Positions 16,840 to 27,541 of a DNA stretch of 64,000 nt are shown in pieces. The translations under genes were made by a program, and so were the position numbers. The notes beneath the pieces are model-generated. The model searched no databases. It saw only the letters and a program-made list of their open reading frames with translations, and was not told where the DNA came from. Each line of letters opens with the position of its first letter. Position 1 is the first letter of the stretch. Source of the stretch: a virus; the IMG/VR virus record IMGVR_UViG_3300017760_000001, positions 62,001-126,000 of that record; one strand, 5' to 3'.

Positions 16840-19512
16840 TTATGTATTTAGTAGGTTGCCCGAAGCGTCATAGACGTTTATTACCCTAGCTCCCACTCGG
16901 TTTAGAGCAGCAATTATACTCTGTTTGTGATTTAAATAATCCGAATCTGACAAATCCGTAAGTGTTCCCACATCATCATGTACTTCGTTAATCGCACCGA
17001 CAAGTTCGGTTGCAGTTGTATTTAGTGTTGTGCCTGGCGTGATAGTTCCAGCAGTTGTAACATTCGCACCACTGAATGTCATTGCAGTGGTATCACCAGA
17101 TCTTACTATCAAGTTACCCGAAGTATTCTGGAATCTACCGAACTGAGTTCCACCGTCTTTAAGTAGTACGTCACCGCCATTGGCATCTAGTACTATGTCA
17201 CCATCAACATCAAATGTCAGACTACCATTAGGCACATCTATTTCAGTACCAGTCGCAGTAGTAAAGTGTACTTGGAATCTACCGTTCGATGCCGAATCAC
17301 GTAAGTAGACACGACCTTCGTTGGCATCAAGATAAATATTCTTATCGACTTCAAAAACTAAATTTCTGTTATAAACATGTTGTGTCACTGAATTACTATT
17401 GTTACCTAGATCAAAGGTTACTCTGTCTGAATCGATACTGTTATATCTTCCTTCAAACTTAATATCATCACCAGCTGCATGTAGTATAATATCACCAGTA
17501 GCATCAAGGTTAATACCAGATGTACCTGAAATTGTGTTATCTTTGAAATTGAAGTTTGCGATAGTACCACTGTCACCGTCTAGGTTATCTGCAAATACTG
17601 TTCCGTCAAAGTAACCGTTTTTCCATTCTTTACCAGAAGAACCTAAGTTATATGCGTTGTCTGATTTAGGAACTATGTTTGATGCAACTTGACCAGTGAA
17701 TGTAATGTCATCCCCTGTTCCATTACCCAGAGTGACATTACCATTTAATGTGGTATCACCATCTACATTCAAATGTCTGTCAACATCAAGATCGTTCTCA
17801 ATGTTTACATCGTTATTGAATACTGCATCTGAATCTTCGAATGATAATGCAAGTGTTTGATTTGAGTAGATACCTAATTGGTTAGAACCGATATGACGGA
17901 GTTTACCAAACTCAACGCCATCATCTTTTAGTCTGATGTCTTCACCACCAGCATCTAGTGTGATGTCGCCAGCCGCTTCAAACTCAACCCCACCTTGACC
18001 GTATATAATTCGAGTGCGTGATGGTGCGCCAGCAACACCCATTCGAGTTTTTACAAACTCAACACCATTACGATTGAATAAGATATCACTATCACCAGCA
18101 TCGAGGGTAATGTCACCAGCGACATCAACGGTGAAATCACCTTTACCCACATTTAATTTGAAGTTATTAGGGTTGCCTTCAGTACCCATCTGCCATCTTG
18201 CATAGTTATTTGATGGGCCATTTCTTCTGAATATAATATCACTGTCACCAGCATCCAGAACAATATCACCGTCAGTGTTTAGTGTGATATCCTGAGATGC
18301 ATTTATATCTACGGTTCCAGTAGTTGTTTGAGTGAAAGAAGCACCAGTTGTAACACCATAAGCACCACCAGATACAATATCGAATGTTCCTCGTGTATCG
18401 ATGTCCATGTTTCCAGTCGCACCGATATGGTATGTTCCAACCGCACTGTCCGATACATTACCTGTAACAGTTTCGGTTCGGTTACCAGTTGTTGCAATTG
18501 TGGTTGTTCCACCTAGAGTATATTGTTGACGTGTTGTACCACCGTCTTTTAATGTTATGTTATCTCCACCAGCATCGAGGGTAATGTCACCGGCCGCATC
18601 TACTAAGAAATCAGAAGGAACATGTATATCGAATGTGGCATCGTTATTAAGGTTTATTCGACAAGAATCACCCCCATCGCCATTTCTGAAGACTAGGTCG
18701 TTACCGTCCGCATCAAGGACGATATCCCCTACCACATCAAGTTTCAAGTTGGCGGGTGTACTTATTGTATATGTACCATTAACACCAAGATTATGAGTTA
18801 CTTGGTCATTACCATCACCATTCTTAAAGATAATGTCGTTACCTTCAGCATCAAAGGTTATGTCGCCATCCACATCAACAGTGTAATCACTTGGTGTAGT
18901 CACGGTATAATGACCATCATCGGCAATATTATGGGTTACTGTATCTCCACCCTGACCATTCTTAAAGATAATGTCGTTACCGTCAGCGTCAAGAGTAATA
19001 TCACCAAGTGCATCAAAAATGAAATTACCAGATGCGCTCATGTCGATATTACCAGTAGTATTCTGAATAAAGTTACTACCAGTTGTGAGAGTGTATGTAG
19101 AGTTACCTGTTACGGTGATTGTTCCACCAACAGAATCTAGAGATGTACTGGCAACCTTATTGATGTAGGTTCCAGAATGATCACCGTCAAAATTAACACT
19201 AGTAAGATTGATATGACGAACGGCATCAACAAGAAAGTCTTGACCAGCATCAATGTCGATGTCTGTACCACCACTTTGATTAGTACTAATCTTCAGTCGT
19301 GTCTGAGTCTCCCCCGCTTGTCCGTTTGGATATAAGATCTCACCAGCAGATGCATCGAATGCAGCTTCAATCTCATTCAATACTGTAACAAGATCACTGT
19401 CTTGATAAGTATTCAGTTGCGATGGATCACCGACATTATTACTCAGTATGTTGAACTTGTCAACAAACAGTTTAAATGACTCTTGTAATCTTACTATTGG
19501 TTTTCTTGACAT
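16840..19512 (-). CDS. Repeat-rich fibre protein with DITLDAxGxDI units
   Basis: 890 residues. The N terminus (MSRKPIVRLQESFKLFVDKF, then NNVGDPSQL) is non-repetitive and is followed by many units of about 40-50 residues built round GDITLDAGGDDI or GDIVLDADGNDIIF, each with a KDGG/RNGD turn. This predicts a long beta-helical shaft. Near residues 610-650 a segment (SDNAYNLGSSGKEWKNGYFDG) resembles the region preceding trimming or chaperone domains in phage tailspikes, but no intramolecular chaperone triad is obvious. It shares a one-base overlap with the small coiled-coil gene upstream. It is probably a long fibre or fibre segment. Confidence 0.65.
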   Translation of the reverse strand: MSRKPIVRLQESFKLFVDKFNILSNNVGDPSQLNTYQDSDLVTVLNEIEAAFDASAGEILYPNGQAGETQTRLKISTNQSGGTDIDIDAGQDFLVDAVRHINLTSVNFDGDHSGTYINKVASTSLDSVGGTITVTGNSTYTLTTGSNFIQNTTGNIDMSASGNFIFDALGDITLDADGNDIIFKNGQGGDTVTHNIADDGHYTVTTPSDYTVDVDGDITFDAEGNDIIFKNGDGNDQVTHNLGVNGTYTISTPANLKLDVVGDIVLDADGNDLVFRNGDGGDSCRINLNNDATFDIHVPSDFLVDAAGDITLDAGGDNITLKDGGTTRQQYTLGGTTTIATTGNRTETVTGNVSDSAVGTYHIGATGNMDIDTRGTFDIVSGGAYGVTTGASFTQTTTGTVDINASQDITLNTDGDIVLDAGDSDIIFRRNGPSNNYARWQMGTEGNPNNFKLNVGKGDFTVDVAGDITLDAGDSDILFNRNGVEFVKTRMGVAGAPSRTRIIYGQGGVEFEAAGDITLDAGGEDIRLKDDGVEFGKLRHIGSNQLGIYSNQTLALSFEDSDAVFNNDVNIENDLDVDRHLNVDGDTTLNGNVTLGNGTGDDITFTGQVASNIVPKSDNAYNLGSSGKEWKNGYFDGTVFADNLDGDSGTIANFNFKDNTISGTSGINLDATGDIILHAAGDDIKFEGRYNSIDSDRVTFDLGNNSNSVTQHVYNRNLVFEVDKNIYLDANEGRVYLRDSASNGRFQVHFTTATGTEIDVPNGSLTFDVDGDIVLDANGGDVLLKDGGTQFGRFQNTSGNLIVRSGDTTAMTFSGANVTTAGTITPGTTLNTTATELVGAINEVHDDVGTLTDLSDSDYLNHKQSIIAALNRVGARVINVYDASGNLLNT

Positions 19513-19751
19513 TATAGTTTCTCTATAAGTTGCGAAAGCATATTTTTCATGTCTGAGATATCACTCTCTAAACCTTCAACCTTTGCTTTCAGATCTTTTT
19601 GTTCTTTTATTTTTTGGTGTTTAAGACGTTTCTGTTCTAACTGCTGTTGAACCTTTCTAGTATTTATATTAACTATAGCTCCAGTATCAGGGTCACGAGC
19701 CAAATCTGGGTGACCCTCTACTGTTATATACTTTTTAGGTTTAGTCTGCAA
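19512..19751 (-). CDS. Small coiled-coil protein (79 aa)
   Basis: Starts MQTKPKKYITVEGHPDLARD; the last 50 residues are an amphipathic helix with heptad spacing (VEGLESDISDMKNMLSQLIE). It overlaps the 2107-residue gene upstream by 11 bases and the fibre gene downstream by one, so it is tied to both in expression. A short trimerising connector between the large protein and the fibre would fit, but this is inference. Confidence 0.6.
   Translation of the reverse strand: MQTKPKKYITVEGHPDLARDPDTGAIVNINTRKVQQQLEQKRLKHQKIKEQKDLKAKVEGLESDISDMKNMLSQLIEKL
19661..19668 (-). promoter_or_regulatory. Possible internal late promoter
   Basis: Exact TATAAATA on the minus strand but inside the coding part of the coiled-coil gene. 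It could start transcripts for the fibre gene at 16840-19512. Because it is intragenic it may also be chance. Confidence 0.35.
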
Positions 19752-22700
19752 GTGCTATCACCCTCAATGATTTAATTACAGGAACTTTAGCAGCAGTCAA
19801 ACTAGAGAATACTATCTTCAACTGGAACCTATCAAATCTTGTCAACGGTTGAACTGGATTGTCCCCAATTACGAACTGATACTCACGGAAATTATTTTTA
19901 TTAGTATCCGCAGGCATATCACCTTCTGGAGATATGTAATTCCAACTCACATTTTTAATGTTTTGGTCTTTATTACAAGTTCTGTAGTATAGACCAATAC
20001 CTGTGTCTGGTGGTCTATTCACACCCATCTTAACCGAAATACCCTGAGACGATTGCGCTAGATCAATTGGAATACAGACATGTTTAGCGGCGACTGTACC
20101 ACCTAAAATGTTTTCTTCATCAAGTTCGTTGTACCTGTTATCCAACTCATCAGAAAAAATGAACTCCTCGTCAATAAACTCATCATTGTTATCAATAACA
20201 TTGTGTGTCAGTTTAAGATCAGATGACTCCATGTCTAGTATAGGACTAACTCGTGTATCCGCAGTTGTTAATACCAACTGACCAGCAAATGACTTAAACT
20301 TATCGTTGGCATCAAGTGGATTAACAAAATTATTCTCAGTCTCTTCTTCAAATGTATTGAAAATACAATATTCCTTATCCAGATCCAATCTAGTTTTATT
20401 CTTCATTAAAGTGAAATTGGTATCCCTAACAAATCTAGTTCCGTCACTGTCACTCAACGGTGAATTGTCATACATTTTTGCAGAGAAAGTATAGTTAGTA
20501 GTCTCTGGTTGTACTATATCGAAGTCTGGTCTGATCTGTTCAAAAGGCAAGTGTTGTAACATCGTAACCGTACCACCACCAGTCCTTCCGTTAGCGTTTG
20601 ATTTACCTCTTACTTTAACTCGGATACTTGTAGCATCTACACCCTGAACCTCTAACAAGTTGGTTGTTACAGCAGCCTTGTTGGCACCCTCAGACATAAT
20701 CTCAGAACCTTGGATACCATTGTAAGATGTACTACTAGTTAATCCAAATATTCTAGTCTTATCGCCCTTTCTCAGACCATGACCTTCAGCAAAAACGGTA
20801 ACAGTCGCATTTCCTGATCCATCACTGTCGTCATTTTCATCAGTCATTATAGGATTAGCTACTAATTTCATTGGTCGAAGTTTTCGGTTGGCCAACTGTA
20901 CCGTACCTTTGGTTTCAAACTCCGCACGATAGAAGACAAACGCCAGATCTTGTTCACCACGTGGTTCCCAAACATCTGTATTCTGAGATACGAACAACGA
21001 ACCTAAAGTTGGTTGTTGTTGAATAAGTGTATCGGTAGAACCTAACAAGAACTCTTTTACTTGTGAGATGTACAACTTATACTTCATAGACTTAGAACGA
21101 ATAATGATTGCGTAGTTTGCACCATTACCTTGCAAGAAGATCGGTTCGTCAAATACGAAGTCAGTACCAGTTGATAACATATCACCTATAGTAGCGCCAC
21201 TTTCAGCTAAAGTTCTAACCTGAGAAGGAATCAAGTTCACAAGTGAGCCTGGAACTCTTCGGGTACGATCTGGTTTACCAGCAGGAGCTTCCGTAATTGC
21301 AATACTTACACCGTGTTGGATATCTTCTGCCGAAGGTTTCTCAGCAAAGAATAATCTTACACGAGTCAGAGTAATACCATTTGGATCTAGTACCTCGAAT
21401 GATTGTGCAGTTGGATCTTCATCCTTATAAACCGCACCTTTTGGTTGAATAGTAACTACTCCATCACCAGTACCGTATCTAGGTATGAAGGTCTGTTCGT
21501 TATCGTAAACATAACTGGCAAGACCACCTTGACCCTGAGCATAATCATATGTCACGTTCTGTCCAACATGAATAGATTGAGTACCAGTAATCTCGGTGTT
21601 TACTTCGGTCTCTCCATGTACTGGAGTTCTGGTGATCTCAACTTTCTCATCTGTTACTATGTTGGACGCTACTATCGGATCATCCGAACTTACAGTATGA
21701 GTAGTGAATCTGTCGTTGTCAACTGTGGTATCCTGTATGCCACTAGTTTCTAATACACGAGTTGTAGTGACCGTATACTCACCCTGTAGACTTTGAATCG
21801 CACCAGCAGAAGTATATCTTTGTGATGCGTAAGACAACGCCTTGTCCTTGTCTGGTACACTAACATCATACAATTCGAACAACGCTGTTCCAGTTGGGAA
21901 TCGCATCGGAGGTTGAACTATATTAGGGATTTCAAACTCACCCTCAAGAACACCATTGCCATCAGATATCAATGAACCAGAACCTTCGGAGTGTTCGGTT
22001 GAGGTTGGTAATTCTACCTCTGGAACCATGTTTGCGCCAGACTCAACATCAAAATAATCAGGATCTTCAAGTGTGGAAGACTTATAGAAAGTCTTCGGTT
22101 TACAGAACCTAGACACATCCGTGTCATTAAAGAATGGGAAGTAACGAGTATTTGGACGTAAGTTGGTCGCCTTGAACGATACCTTTCTCGATCTCATGAA
22201 AGGAATGTGCAATATTTGTAATACACGATTGTCTACAATTTCTTCGAGAACAGATTCCGAAACAATTCTTGCTACCGAAGTAGTTGTTTCGGTTGCAGTG
22301 TTATATTCTTCTGTTGTTAGATTATAGTTTGTTGTACTTACAGTATCAGTCTTCGCTAAACTAGTATTGGTAGTTGTAACCTGAATACCAGTGTCACGAC
22401 TATACGTTTCAATTTCTGTGCTGACATCTGTATAGTAATCAGTTATAACCACATTATTAACCGCAGTTGCATCACCTACATAGATAGCAAATGACCGTTT
22501 GCCTGATAGATTACCGCTAGACAGTCTTCTTCCCTTAGTAGTTCTGAGGTGGAATTTTCCGTCTTTGATCCCCCTGATTAGGACTAGACCGCCAGGTTTA
22601 ACTTTTTTAGCTGTATAACCTTCGCCAGCAAACGTCCAAACACCGTTATTAGGGTCATAATAACCCTGAGCGGTATATGGGTTTGTCGATTTGAAGGTAT

Positions 22701-25700
22701 TCTTTTGAGCTGCATCCGCTGGTGGTTCCGAAACAAAAACATCAGCATGTTCGTTGTGATTACTTCGTGGACAAGTACCGACATAACTATTGAAGTTGTG
22801 ATTAGCAGGTTTTTGGAATACCCACTCATCAGCCTCTCTGAGTTTGCCTGGAGGCCAAGACTTTCCGTTTTGACCTGTTGTATAGTCCCAATCAAACTCA
22901 TCTTGATGACCTACTACTCCATAGGTTACATCTTTTGTGGTGACTTCTTTGGTGTCACCAACAACTCTGTTCGTTGTTTGTGAAAGAATTTCAGTACCAG
23001 TTGATAAGACTTCATTAGTTGATGTTGAACCTGTGGATACCCAGTCACCTAGGTCTTCCGTAACTTTCTGACCGATAAATGAAGTATCAGTACCTATCAG
23101 TGTTGTTACTGGTAGAGAGGTTGCAACCAGAGGTTCTGAAGTCATTCCAACCTGAAGGTCAGCGACATCTATACCACTCCACGAATATTCTCCAATATTA
23201 TAGAGTAGACCCTGATCAGTACTAAATTCAGTGCCACCATCAACCAAAAGTGGAGCATCATGATCTATTTCCATCCAAGTATCTTTTGAGGGTGAAAGTA
23301 CTAGATCACCAGCGGTCTTTTCAACATGGAATGGGTTAACATTAATAGTTCTAGATGCAACAGTCTGGGAAAGGTATACTTTCTCGGTGTGTGCAAGATA
23401 AACATTGTCGCCTTTTTTAACAGTATTTGTGGAGTTATCACTATCATAATTTAAGAATGTCGATCTACACTTATAGCCAGGTCTAATTAACCCTTTAGTC
23501 ACATCCATTGATGCTCTATGCTCAATGCTTTTGGTATCTGTGAATTTTTGGTTCTTAAAGTTATCTACAAAGAAACCTGTGTGAATTCTTTCTTCACCAG
23601 TGGAATCAAAAAGTCTTTCATTAGCAGCATTGACTTCTAGTAAAGAAAGTGTAGTCGCTTGTTCTAACTTGTCAAGTCTTTTTTCAATCTTGTTGATGTC
23701 TTCCATCGTATAACCACGTCTAGGAATAATCGTGGTTTCGATATCTTTAGTATGCAAAGTGTTTGCATTCATCTGGATCTTGTAGAGATCAATACAATCA
23801 ACAGGAGTAGAAGGATACTTAGGTTGTAATGATGGTACACCCATGATCAATCGTAACTCGCCGCCTTTCGATAACACTAGTTTATCAAGACGAGGCATGA
23901 AGTACTCACCGTCAGCGTTTATCAAAGTATTTGCTTGTGGTAGGTCTAAAGTTAAACCTGATGTGAAGTTACCACTACCATTCACAGTTGGTCGTAAGTC
24001 GATAACATCACGCAAACTTACTAGTCTACCATTTTCGGTTCGGTGAACAGGTAAATTTACGTAGTCAACCTGACCAGAGTATGAACTAACATCGAAGAAA
24101 TCACCAGTACCATGTGCGAAATAATCGAAGTCAACATAGACATTTTGACCTACAGAGTCCAGACCGTGACTGTATATTAATTTTGCTAGATCATAGTGCG
24201 TGTCTCTCTGACCATTATCAACTTTAAAGGAAGATAAAACATTTTTACCATTGACATCATTCGCTTTACAAGCATTGATTCTATATAAATCGGTTTGTGC
24301 TAGATCTAAGAACTTAACACCTTGACCATCGGAGTCTAATCCATAGGTTCCTGTGACTTTAGTTAGTGTTTTTTGTTTTCTCTGAGGATTAGGTATCTGT
24401 TCATAATGCATGACCTCATAAGTTACACCATTTGCAAGGCCATTAATTGTTGATGAGTTAGTCCCAAAACTAATGAACGAACCGTCAACGTGATCTGAGT
24501 CTGGTGAAGATACGATCCATTCTCCAGAATTAGCTAAGGCATTACCACTAGTAACATTAAGTGTTGCGGTAGTCCCAGAAGCCGTGACACTTTTCTTTTT
24601 TGCAACCGTCATTAAATGATCGGTAAAGGTTTTTGGTCTGGGTAACGGACTATCAAATATAAGATTTCGTTGACTCGTTTGATACAGAGCAGTTTGATTT
24701 TGTTCTTGATACAGATTCACATAATTGTTAGTAGCGTCACCAGTGTCGGTTACGATAGACTTAATGTCTCGTATGGTTTTAGCAGGATTTGTAATTTTTG
24801 TATTGAAAACGTGTAATTTTCGTGTTCCTAACACAGAACTATTTGAATTCAACGCACGAACATTAGTTGTACCAATAGCATTACCGCCACCATTAACAGC
24901 ATCTCTCAACTGTAGTTCTTGACAAGAAGTAAAGTCTGGCATATCACCCTTACCGTCAGTATACAGGAAGTAGTTACCATAGTCAACAGTAATTGCATCA
25001 TTATTTCTAATGATGGTGTCAGTAGGTCTATCCGAAAGGATAGTGGTAGGCGCATCTTTGTTGATACGATAACCTTTAACATATGCGGTGCCTGGTGTTA
25101 CTTTTAGTTTAAAAGTAGTGGCATTGTTAGGTTCAAACGAAGCACGGAAATAACGTCTAACATAATCACCAGATTCTTCGTGAGTACGGATTGCCATCTC
25201 GTCTTTGATAGACTTGAAACCAGAACTTGTTGTTGTTTTAGAAACAATCTGTCCACCAACAACTTCAATAATTGGAATAAAGTTTTCGTTGTTTTTTACA
25301 ACCCTACCGTCAGCAAGAGTAAGAGTGATTCGATATCTATCAGCTCCAGGCGAGGTTAAATTTGGTGTCGCCCCTTGATTATCATATAGGGTAGCATCGT
25401 CATCAACGTTTACGATATCTTGGGTAATCTTAAAACCAAAACGACTCGATTGGTCGGTTTCGTATTTACGGAAAATTAGTTTTTGTGGAGGACAGTAAAC
25501 AACGTGACCTTGTATGAAAAAATGACCCTCGTCAACAGATATGGCGGAACCTAAACCTACCGCTGGATTAAGAGAAGTATTAGTGGTTTGAACATTAAAT
25601 GTAAATGATGAACCAGTCGTACTAGTTATTTCTTCACCAGCTGAAATTCTAGTGCCTTGAGTAGTCTGAGACTGATCCTTCAAATACTCTACGAATAATG

Positions 25701-26064
25701 TGTCTGGATCACTATTCTCAGCTGCAATAGCATTAACAACTAAAAATTCAATTGAACTATCAGAGTTTCTGAACGTTAAACCTTCTAGTACACTTGGATC
25801 ATCAGGGAAGGACGGTGACTCAATTTTAATAAACTCTAGTTTGTTGTCAACTCTAAACGAGCCTGGAGTTATTGATGCGCCTTCGTTAAACAAGTTACCA
25901 GCGAGTTGAGAAAACTGTTGTTGAATTATTGTTTGTAACTGAGTTAACTCTCTTGCTTGTAACGCACGTCCACTATTAAATAAGATCTTATGATAATTTT
26001 TACTCTTATCGTAATCGTCTTTATAAGTTGTCGCAAAAGTATTTTCTGTATAAGTCGTTGGCAT
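19741..26064 (-). CDS. Very large structural protein, DUF4815 type (2107 aa)
   Basis: The largest gene in the window. The N terminus (MPTTYTENTFATTYKDDYDK, FNSGRALQARELTQLQTII) is the conserved start of a family of large structural proteins of marine T4-like phages (DUF4815). Later segments include IIPRRGYTMEDINKIEKRL (about residue 790) and EDPTAQSFEVLDPNGITLTRV (about 1560), both conserved in this family as I remember it. A long Thr-rich beta region lies between. It lies between the baseplate gene gp8 and the fibre genes, so it probably links fibres to the baseplate, in the place of T4 gp9/gp10-gp12; this is inference from position and size. Confidence 0.75.
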   Translation of the reverse strand: MPTTYTENTFATTYKDDYDKSKNYHKILFNSGRALQARELTQLQTIIQQQFSQLAGNLFNEGASITPGSFRVDNKLEFIKIESPSFPDDPSVLEGLTFRNSDSSIEFLVVNAIAAENSDPDTLFVEYLKDQSQTTQGTRISAGEEITSTTGSSFTFNVQTTNTSLNPAVGLGSAISVDEGHFFIQGHVVYCPPQKLIFRKYETDQSSRFGFKITQDIVNVDDDATLYDNQGATPNLTSPGADRYRITLTLADGRVVKNNENFIPIIEVVGGQIVSKTTTSSGFKSIKDEMAIRTHEESGDYVRRYFRASFEPNNATTFKLKVTPGTAYVKGYRINKDAPTTILSDRPTDTIIRNNDAITVDYGNYFLYTDGKGDMPDFTSCQELQLRDAVNGGGNAIGTTNVRALNSNSSVLGTRKLHVFNTKITNPAKTIRDIKSIVTDTGDATNNYVNLYQEQNQTALYQTSQRNLIFDSPLPRPKTFTDHLMTVAKKKSVTASGTTATLNVTSGNALANSGEWIVSSPDSDHVDGSFISFGTNSSTINGLANGVTYEVMHYEQIPNPQRKQKTLTKVTGTYGLDSDGQGVKFLDLAQTDLYRINACKANDVNGKNVLSSFKVDNGQRDTHYDLAKLIYSHGLDSVGQNVYVDFDYFAHGTGDFFDVSSYSGQVDYVNLPVHRTENGRLVSLRDVIDLRPTVNGSGNFTSGLTLDLPQANTLINADGEYFMPRLDKLVLSKGGELRLIMGVPSLQPKYPSTPVDCIDLYKIQMNANTLHTKDIETTIIPRRGYTMEDINKIEKRLDKLEQATTLSLLEVNAANERLFDSTGEERIHTGFFVDNFKNQKFTDTKSIEHRASMDVTKGLIRPGYKCRSTFLNYDSDNSTNTVKKGDNVYLAHTEKVYLSQTVASRTINVNPFHVEKTAGDLVLSPSKDTWMEIDHDAPLLVDGGTEFSTDQGLLYNIGEYSWSGIDVADLQVGMTSEPLVATSLPVTTLIGTDTSFIGQKVTEDLGDWVSTGSTSTNEVLSTGTEILSQTTNRVVGDTKEVTTKDVTYGVVGHQDEFDWDYTTGQNGKSWPPGKLREADEWVFQKPANHNFNSYVGTCPRSNHNEHADVFVSEPPADAAQKNTFKSTNPYTAQGYYDPNNGVWTFAGEGYTAKKVKPGGLVLIRGIKDGKFHLRTTKGRRLSSGNLSGKRSFAIYVGDATAVNNVVITDYYTDVSTEIETYSRDTGIQVTTTNTSLAKTDTVSTTNYNLTTEEYNTATETTTSVARIVSESVLEEIVDNRVLQILHIPFMRSRKVSFKATNLRPNTRYFPFFNDTDVSRFCKPKTFYKSSTLEDPDYFDVESGANMVPEVELPTSTEHSEGSGSLISDGNGVLEGEFEIPNIVQPPMRFPTGTALFELYDVSVPDKDKALSYASQRYTSAGAIQSLQGEYTVTTTRVLETSGIQDTTVDNDRFTTHTVSSDDPIVASNIVTDEKVEITRTPVHGETEVNTEITGTQSIHVGQNVTYDYAQGQGGLASYVYDNEQTFIPRYGTGDGVVTIQPKGAVYKDEDPTAQSFEVLDPNGITLTRVRLFFAEKPSAEDIQHGVSIAITEAPAGKPDRTRRVPGSLVNLIPSQVRTLAESGATIGDMLSTGTDFVFDEPIFLQGNGANYAIIIRSKSMKYKLYISQVKEFLLGSTDTLIQQQPTLGSLFVSQNTDVWEPRGEQDLAFVFYRAEFETKGTVQLANRKLRPMKLVANPIMTDENDDSDGSGNATVTVFAEGHGLRKGDKTRIFGLTSSTSYNGIQGSEIMSEGANKAAVTTNLLEVQGVDATSIRVKVRGKSNANGRTGGGTVTMLQHLPFEQIRPDFDIVQPETTNYTFSAKMYDNSPLSDSDGTRFVRDTNFTLMKNKTRLDLDKEYCIFNTFEEETENNFVNPLDANDKFKSFAGQLVLTTADTRVSPILDMESSDLKLTHNVIDNNDEFIDEEFIFSDELDNRYNELDEENILGGTVAAKHVCIPIDLAQSSQGISVKMGVNRPPDTGIGLYYRTCNKDQNIKNVSWNYISPEGDMPADTNKNNFREYQFVIGDNPVQPLTRFDRFQLKIVFSSLTAAKVPVIKSLRVIALAD

Positions 26065-26077
26065 CTTCTATGTTACC

Positions 26078-27532
26078 TTAGAGTTGTATTACGATTTTTA
26101 AATCTTCTGTTTGTTCAGCTGAACGATCAACTGCTGCTCTGTTATCAATATATAGGAGTTCTCCAGAATGAGGATCTATCTCTCCTCTAAGGAATCCATT
26201 AGATTTTATAGTCCCTTGAACACCACTAGGATTTTCAACAACATCTCCATCTGCAAATGCTCTAAATTGAGTATCTTCTGTTTGATGCACTAGTAGTCTC
26301 ACTTCATTATTAACCGCATCGACAGAGTCGATAGCATCAACATATGCCGTTGCTCTAGGTAAAGCACCTGTCTGTGAAGTAATTGTTGTATCTTCAGTGA
26401 AAGTACCAGCGCCACTCAATTCAATTCTATCTAGTGTACTGCCTGTCGCATCAGCGAAAAAGTGTGTGTCTTCTCTATTAGCAGAATCTCTAACCAATGG
26501 ATTACGAACAAGTATAACTTGACGGAAGGTGTTGTCACCTATCAAAAAATCTCCATTTTCTGTACCATCGATCTTAGCGTTGAACATACACGCACCTGTT
26601 TTCAGATCATCTCTCGGATCAGCGCCCAGACCCTTCTCTGGGCCAAGAATAACACGAGCTTTTGCGCCAGTACCACCACCACCAGTGATAGCAACACTAG
26701 CACGTTTATAACCAGATCCACGGAAGGAACGTTTGTCTGCAGCAAGTGATGCGTAACTAGATGGTAATGTTCCATTTAGATTTCTATCAGAATCTCCCTT
26801 AACCCTAACATCTACTAATGCATTACCCGAAATAATTGGAACAAGTACACAACCTGTGCCATCACCTATTACTTCAACTGTAGGTGTAGAAGTATAACCA
26901 CTACCTTGATCAGTAACTTCAATACCCACCACTTCACCAGGCCTTGCCGCTAATTGTACTGCACGTTGTTCTACTACTTCCGCAGTCGCATCAACAGATG
27001 CAGCTTCATCGGAATCAACAAGCTGTACAGGCATATAAGACGAAGAAAGGAATTTAGAAGCACGCAAAGCACCAATAGAAAAAATAAACTTCCATCGATA
27101 TCCATCGGAAGTTTCAAATGGTTGACCGTTTGTGTTACCAGTTGGTTGTTCCGTAGAAACTACAGCGGAACCATTAGCATCTCTACCTTGTTGTACACAA
27201 ATGTAAATTTCTTGGTTACTATTCATTACATAGAATTGATTGAGTGGGTAACCAATCGTGTCATCATCATAATGGTTATATATCGCACCAGAAGTCCAAT
27301 TACTACGAGGAACAACGAATGATCTGTCGGTGATATTTTTCATAGACTGCATGTTCATTCTAGCATCACGTTCATCTCTAACACGAGGTTGTGGAGTAAC
27401 AGGATTATCTGATGCATCCCACTGTTCAGATCTACCGATACCAGCGTAATATCTTACACCAGTGGAATCAAAATCGTTGAATAGATCAAGAAGAAATTGT
27501 TTTTTAATTTTGTCTGTTACTATAGCACTCAT
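26078..27532 (-). CDS. 8: Baseplate wedge protein gp8-like
   Basis: 484 residues against 334 in T4 gp8. The N terminus (MSAIVTDKIKKQFLLDLFND, then RYYAGIGRSEQW) and the block WTSGAIYNHYDDDT with YPLNQFYVMNSNQEIYICVQ are typical of marine gp8 homologues. The C-terminal half adds a GSGYTSTPTVEV motif (about residues 210-221) and a hydrolase-free beta region. It lies between the DUF4815 protein and the fibre at 27542, close to gp6 and gp25, as expected for a wedge gene. Confidence 0.75.
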   Translation of the reverse strand: MSAIVTDKIKKQFLLDLFNDFDSTGVRYYAGIGRSEQWDASDNPVTPQPRVRDERDARMNMQSMKNITDRSFVVPRSNWTSGAIYNHYDDDTIGYPLNQFYVMNSNQEIYICVQQGRDANGSAVVSTEQPTGNTNGQPFETSDGYRWKFIFSIGALRASKFLSSSYMPVQLVDSDEAASVDATAEVVEQRAVQLAARPGEVVGIEVTDQGSGYTSTPTVEVIGDGTGCVLVPIISGNALVDVRVKGDSDRNLNGTLPSSYASLAADKRSFRGSGYKRASVAITGGGGTGAKARVILGPEKGLGADPRDDLKTGACMFNAKIDGTENGDFLIGDNTFRQVILVRNPLVRDSANREDTHFFADATGSTLDRIELSGAGTFTEDTTITSQTGALPRATAYVDAIDSVDAVNNEVRLLVHQTEDTQFRAFADGDVVENPSGVQGTIKSNGFLRGEIDPHSGELLYIDNRAAVDRSAEQTEDLKIVIQL

Positions 27533-27541
27533 TTACTTTTC

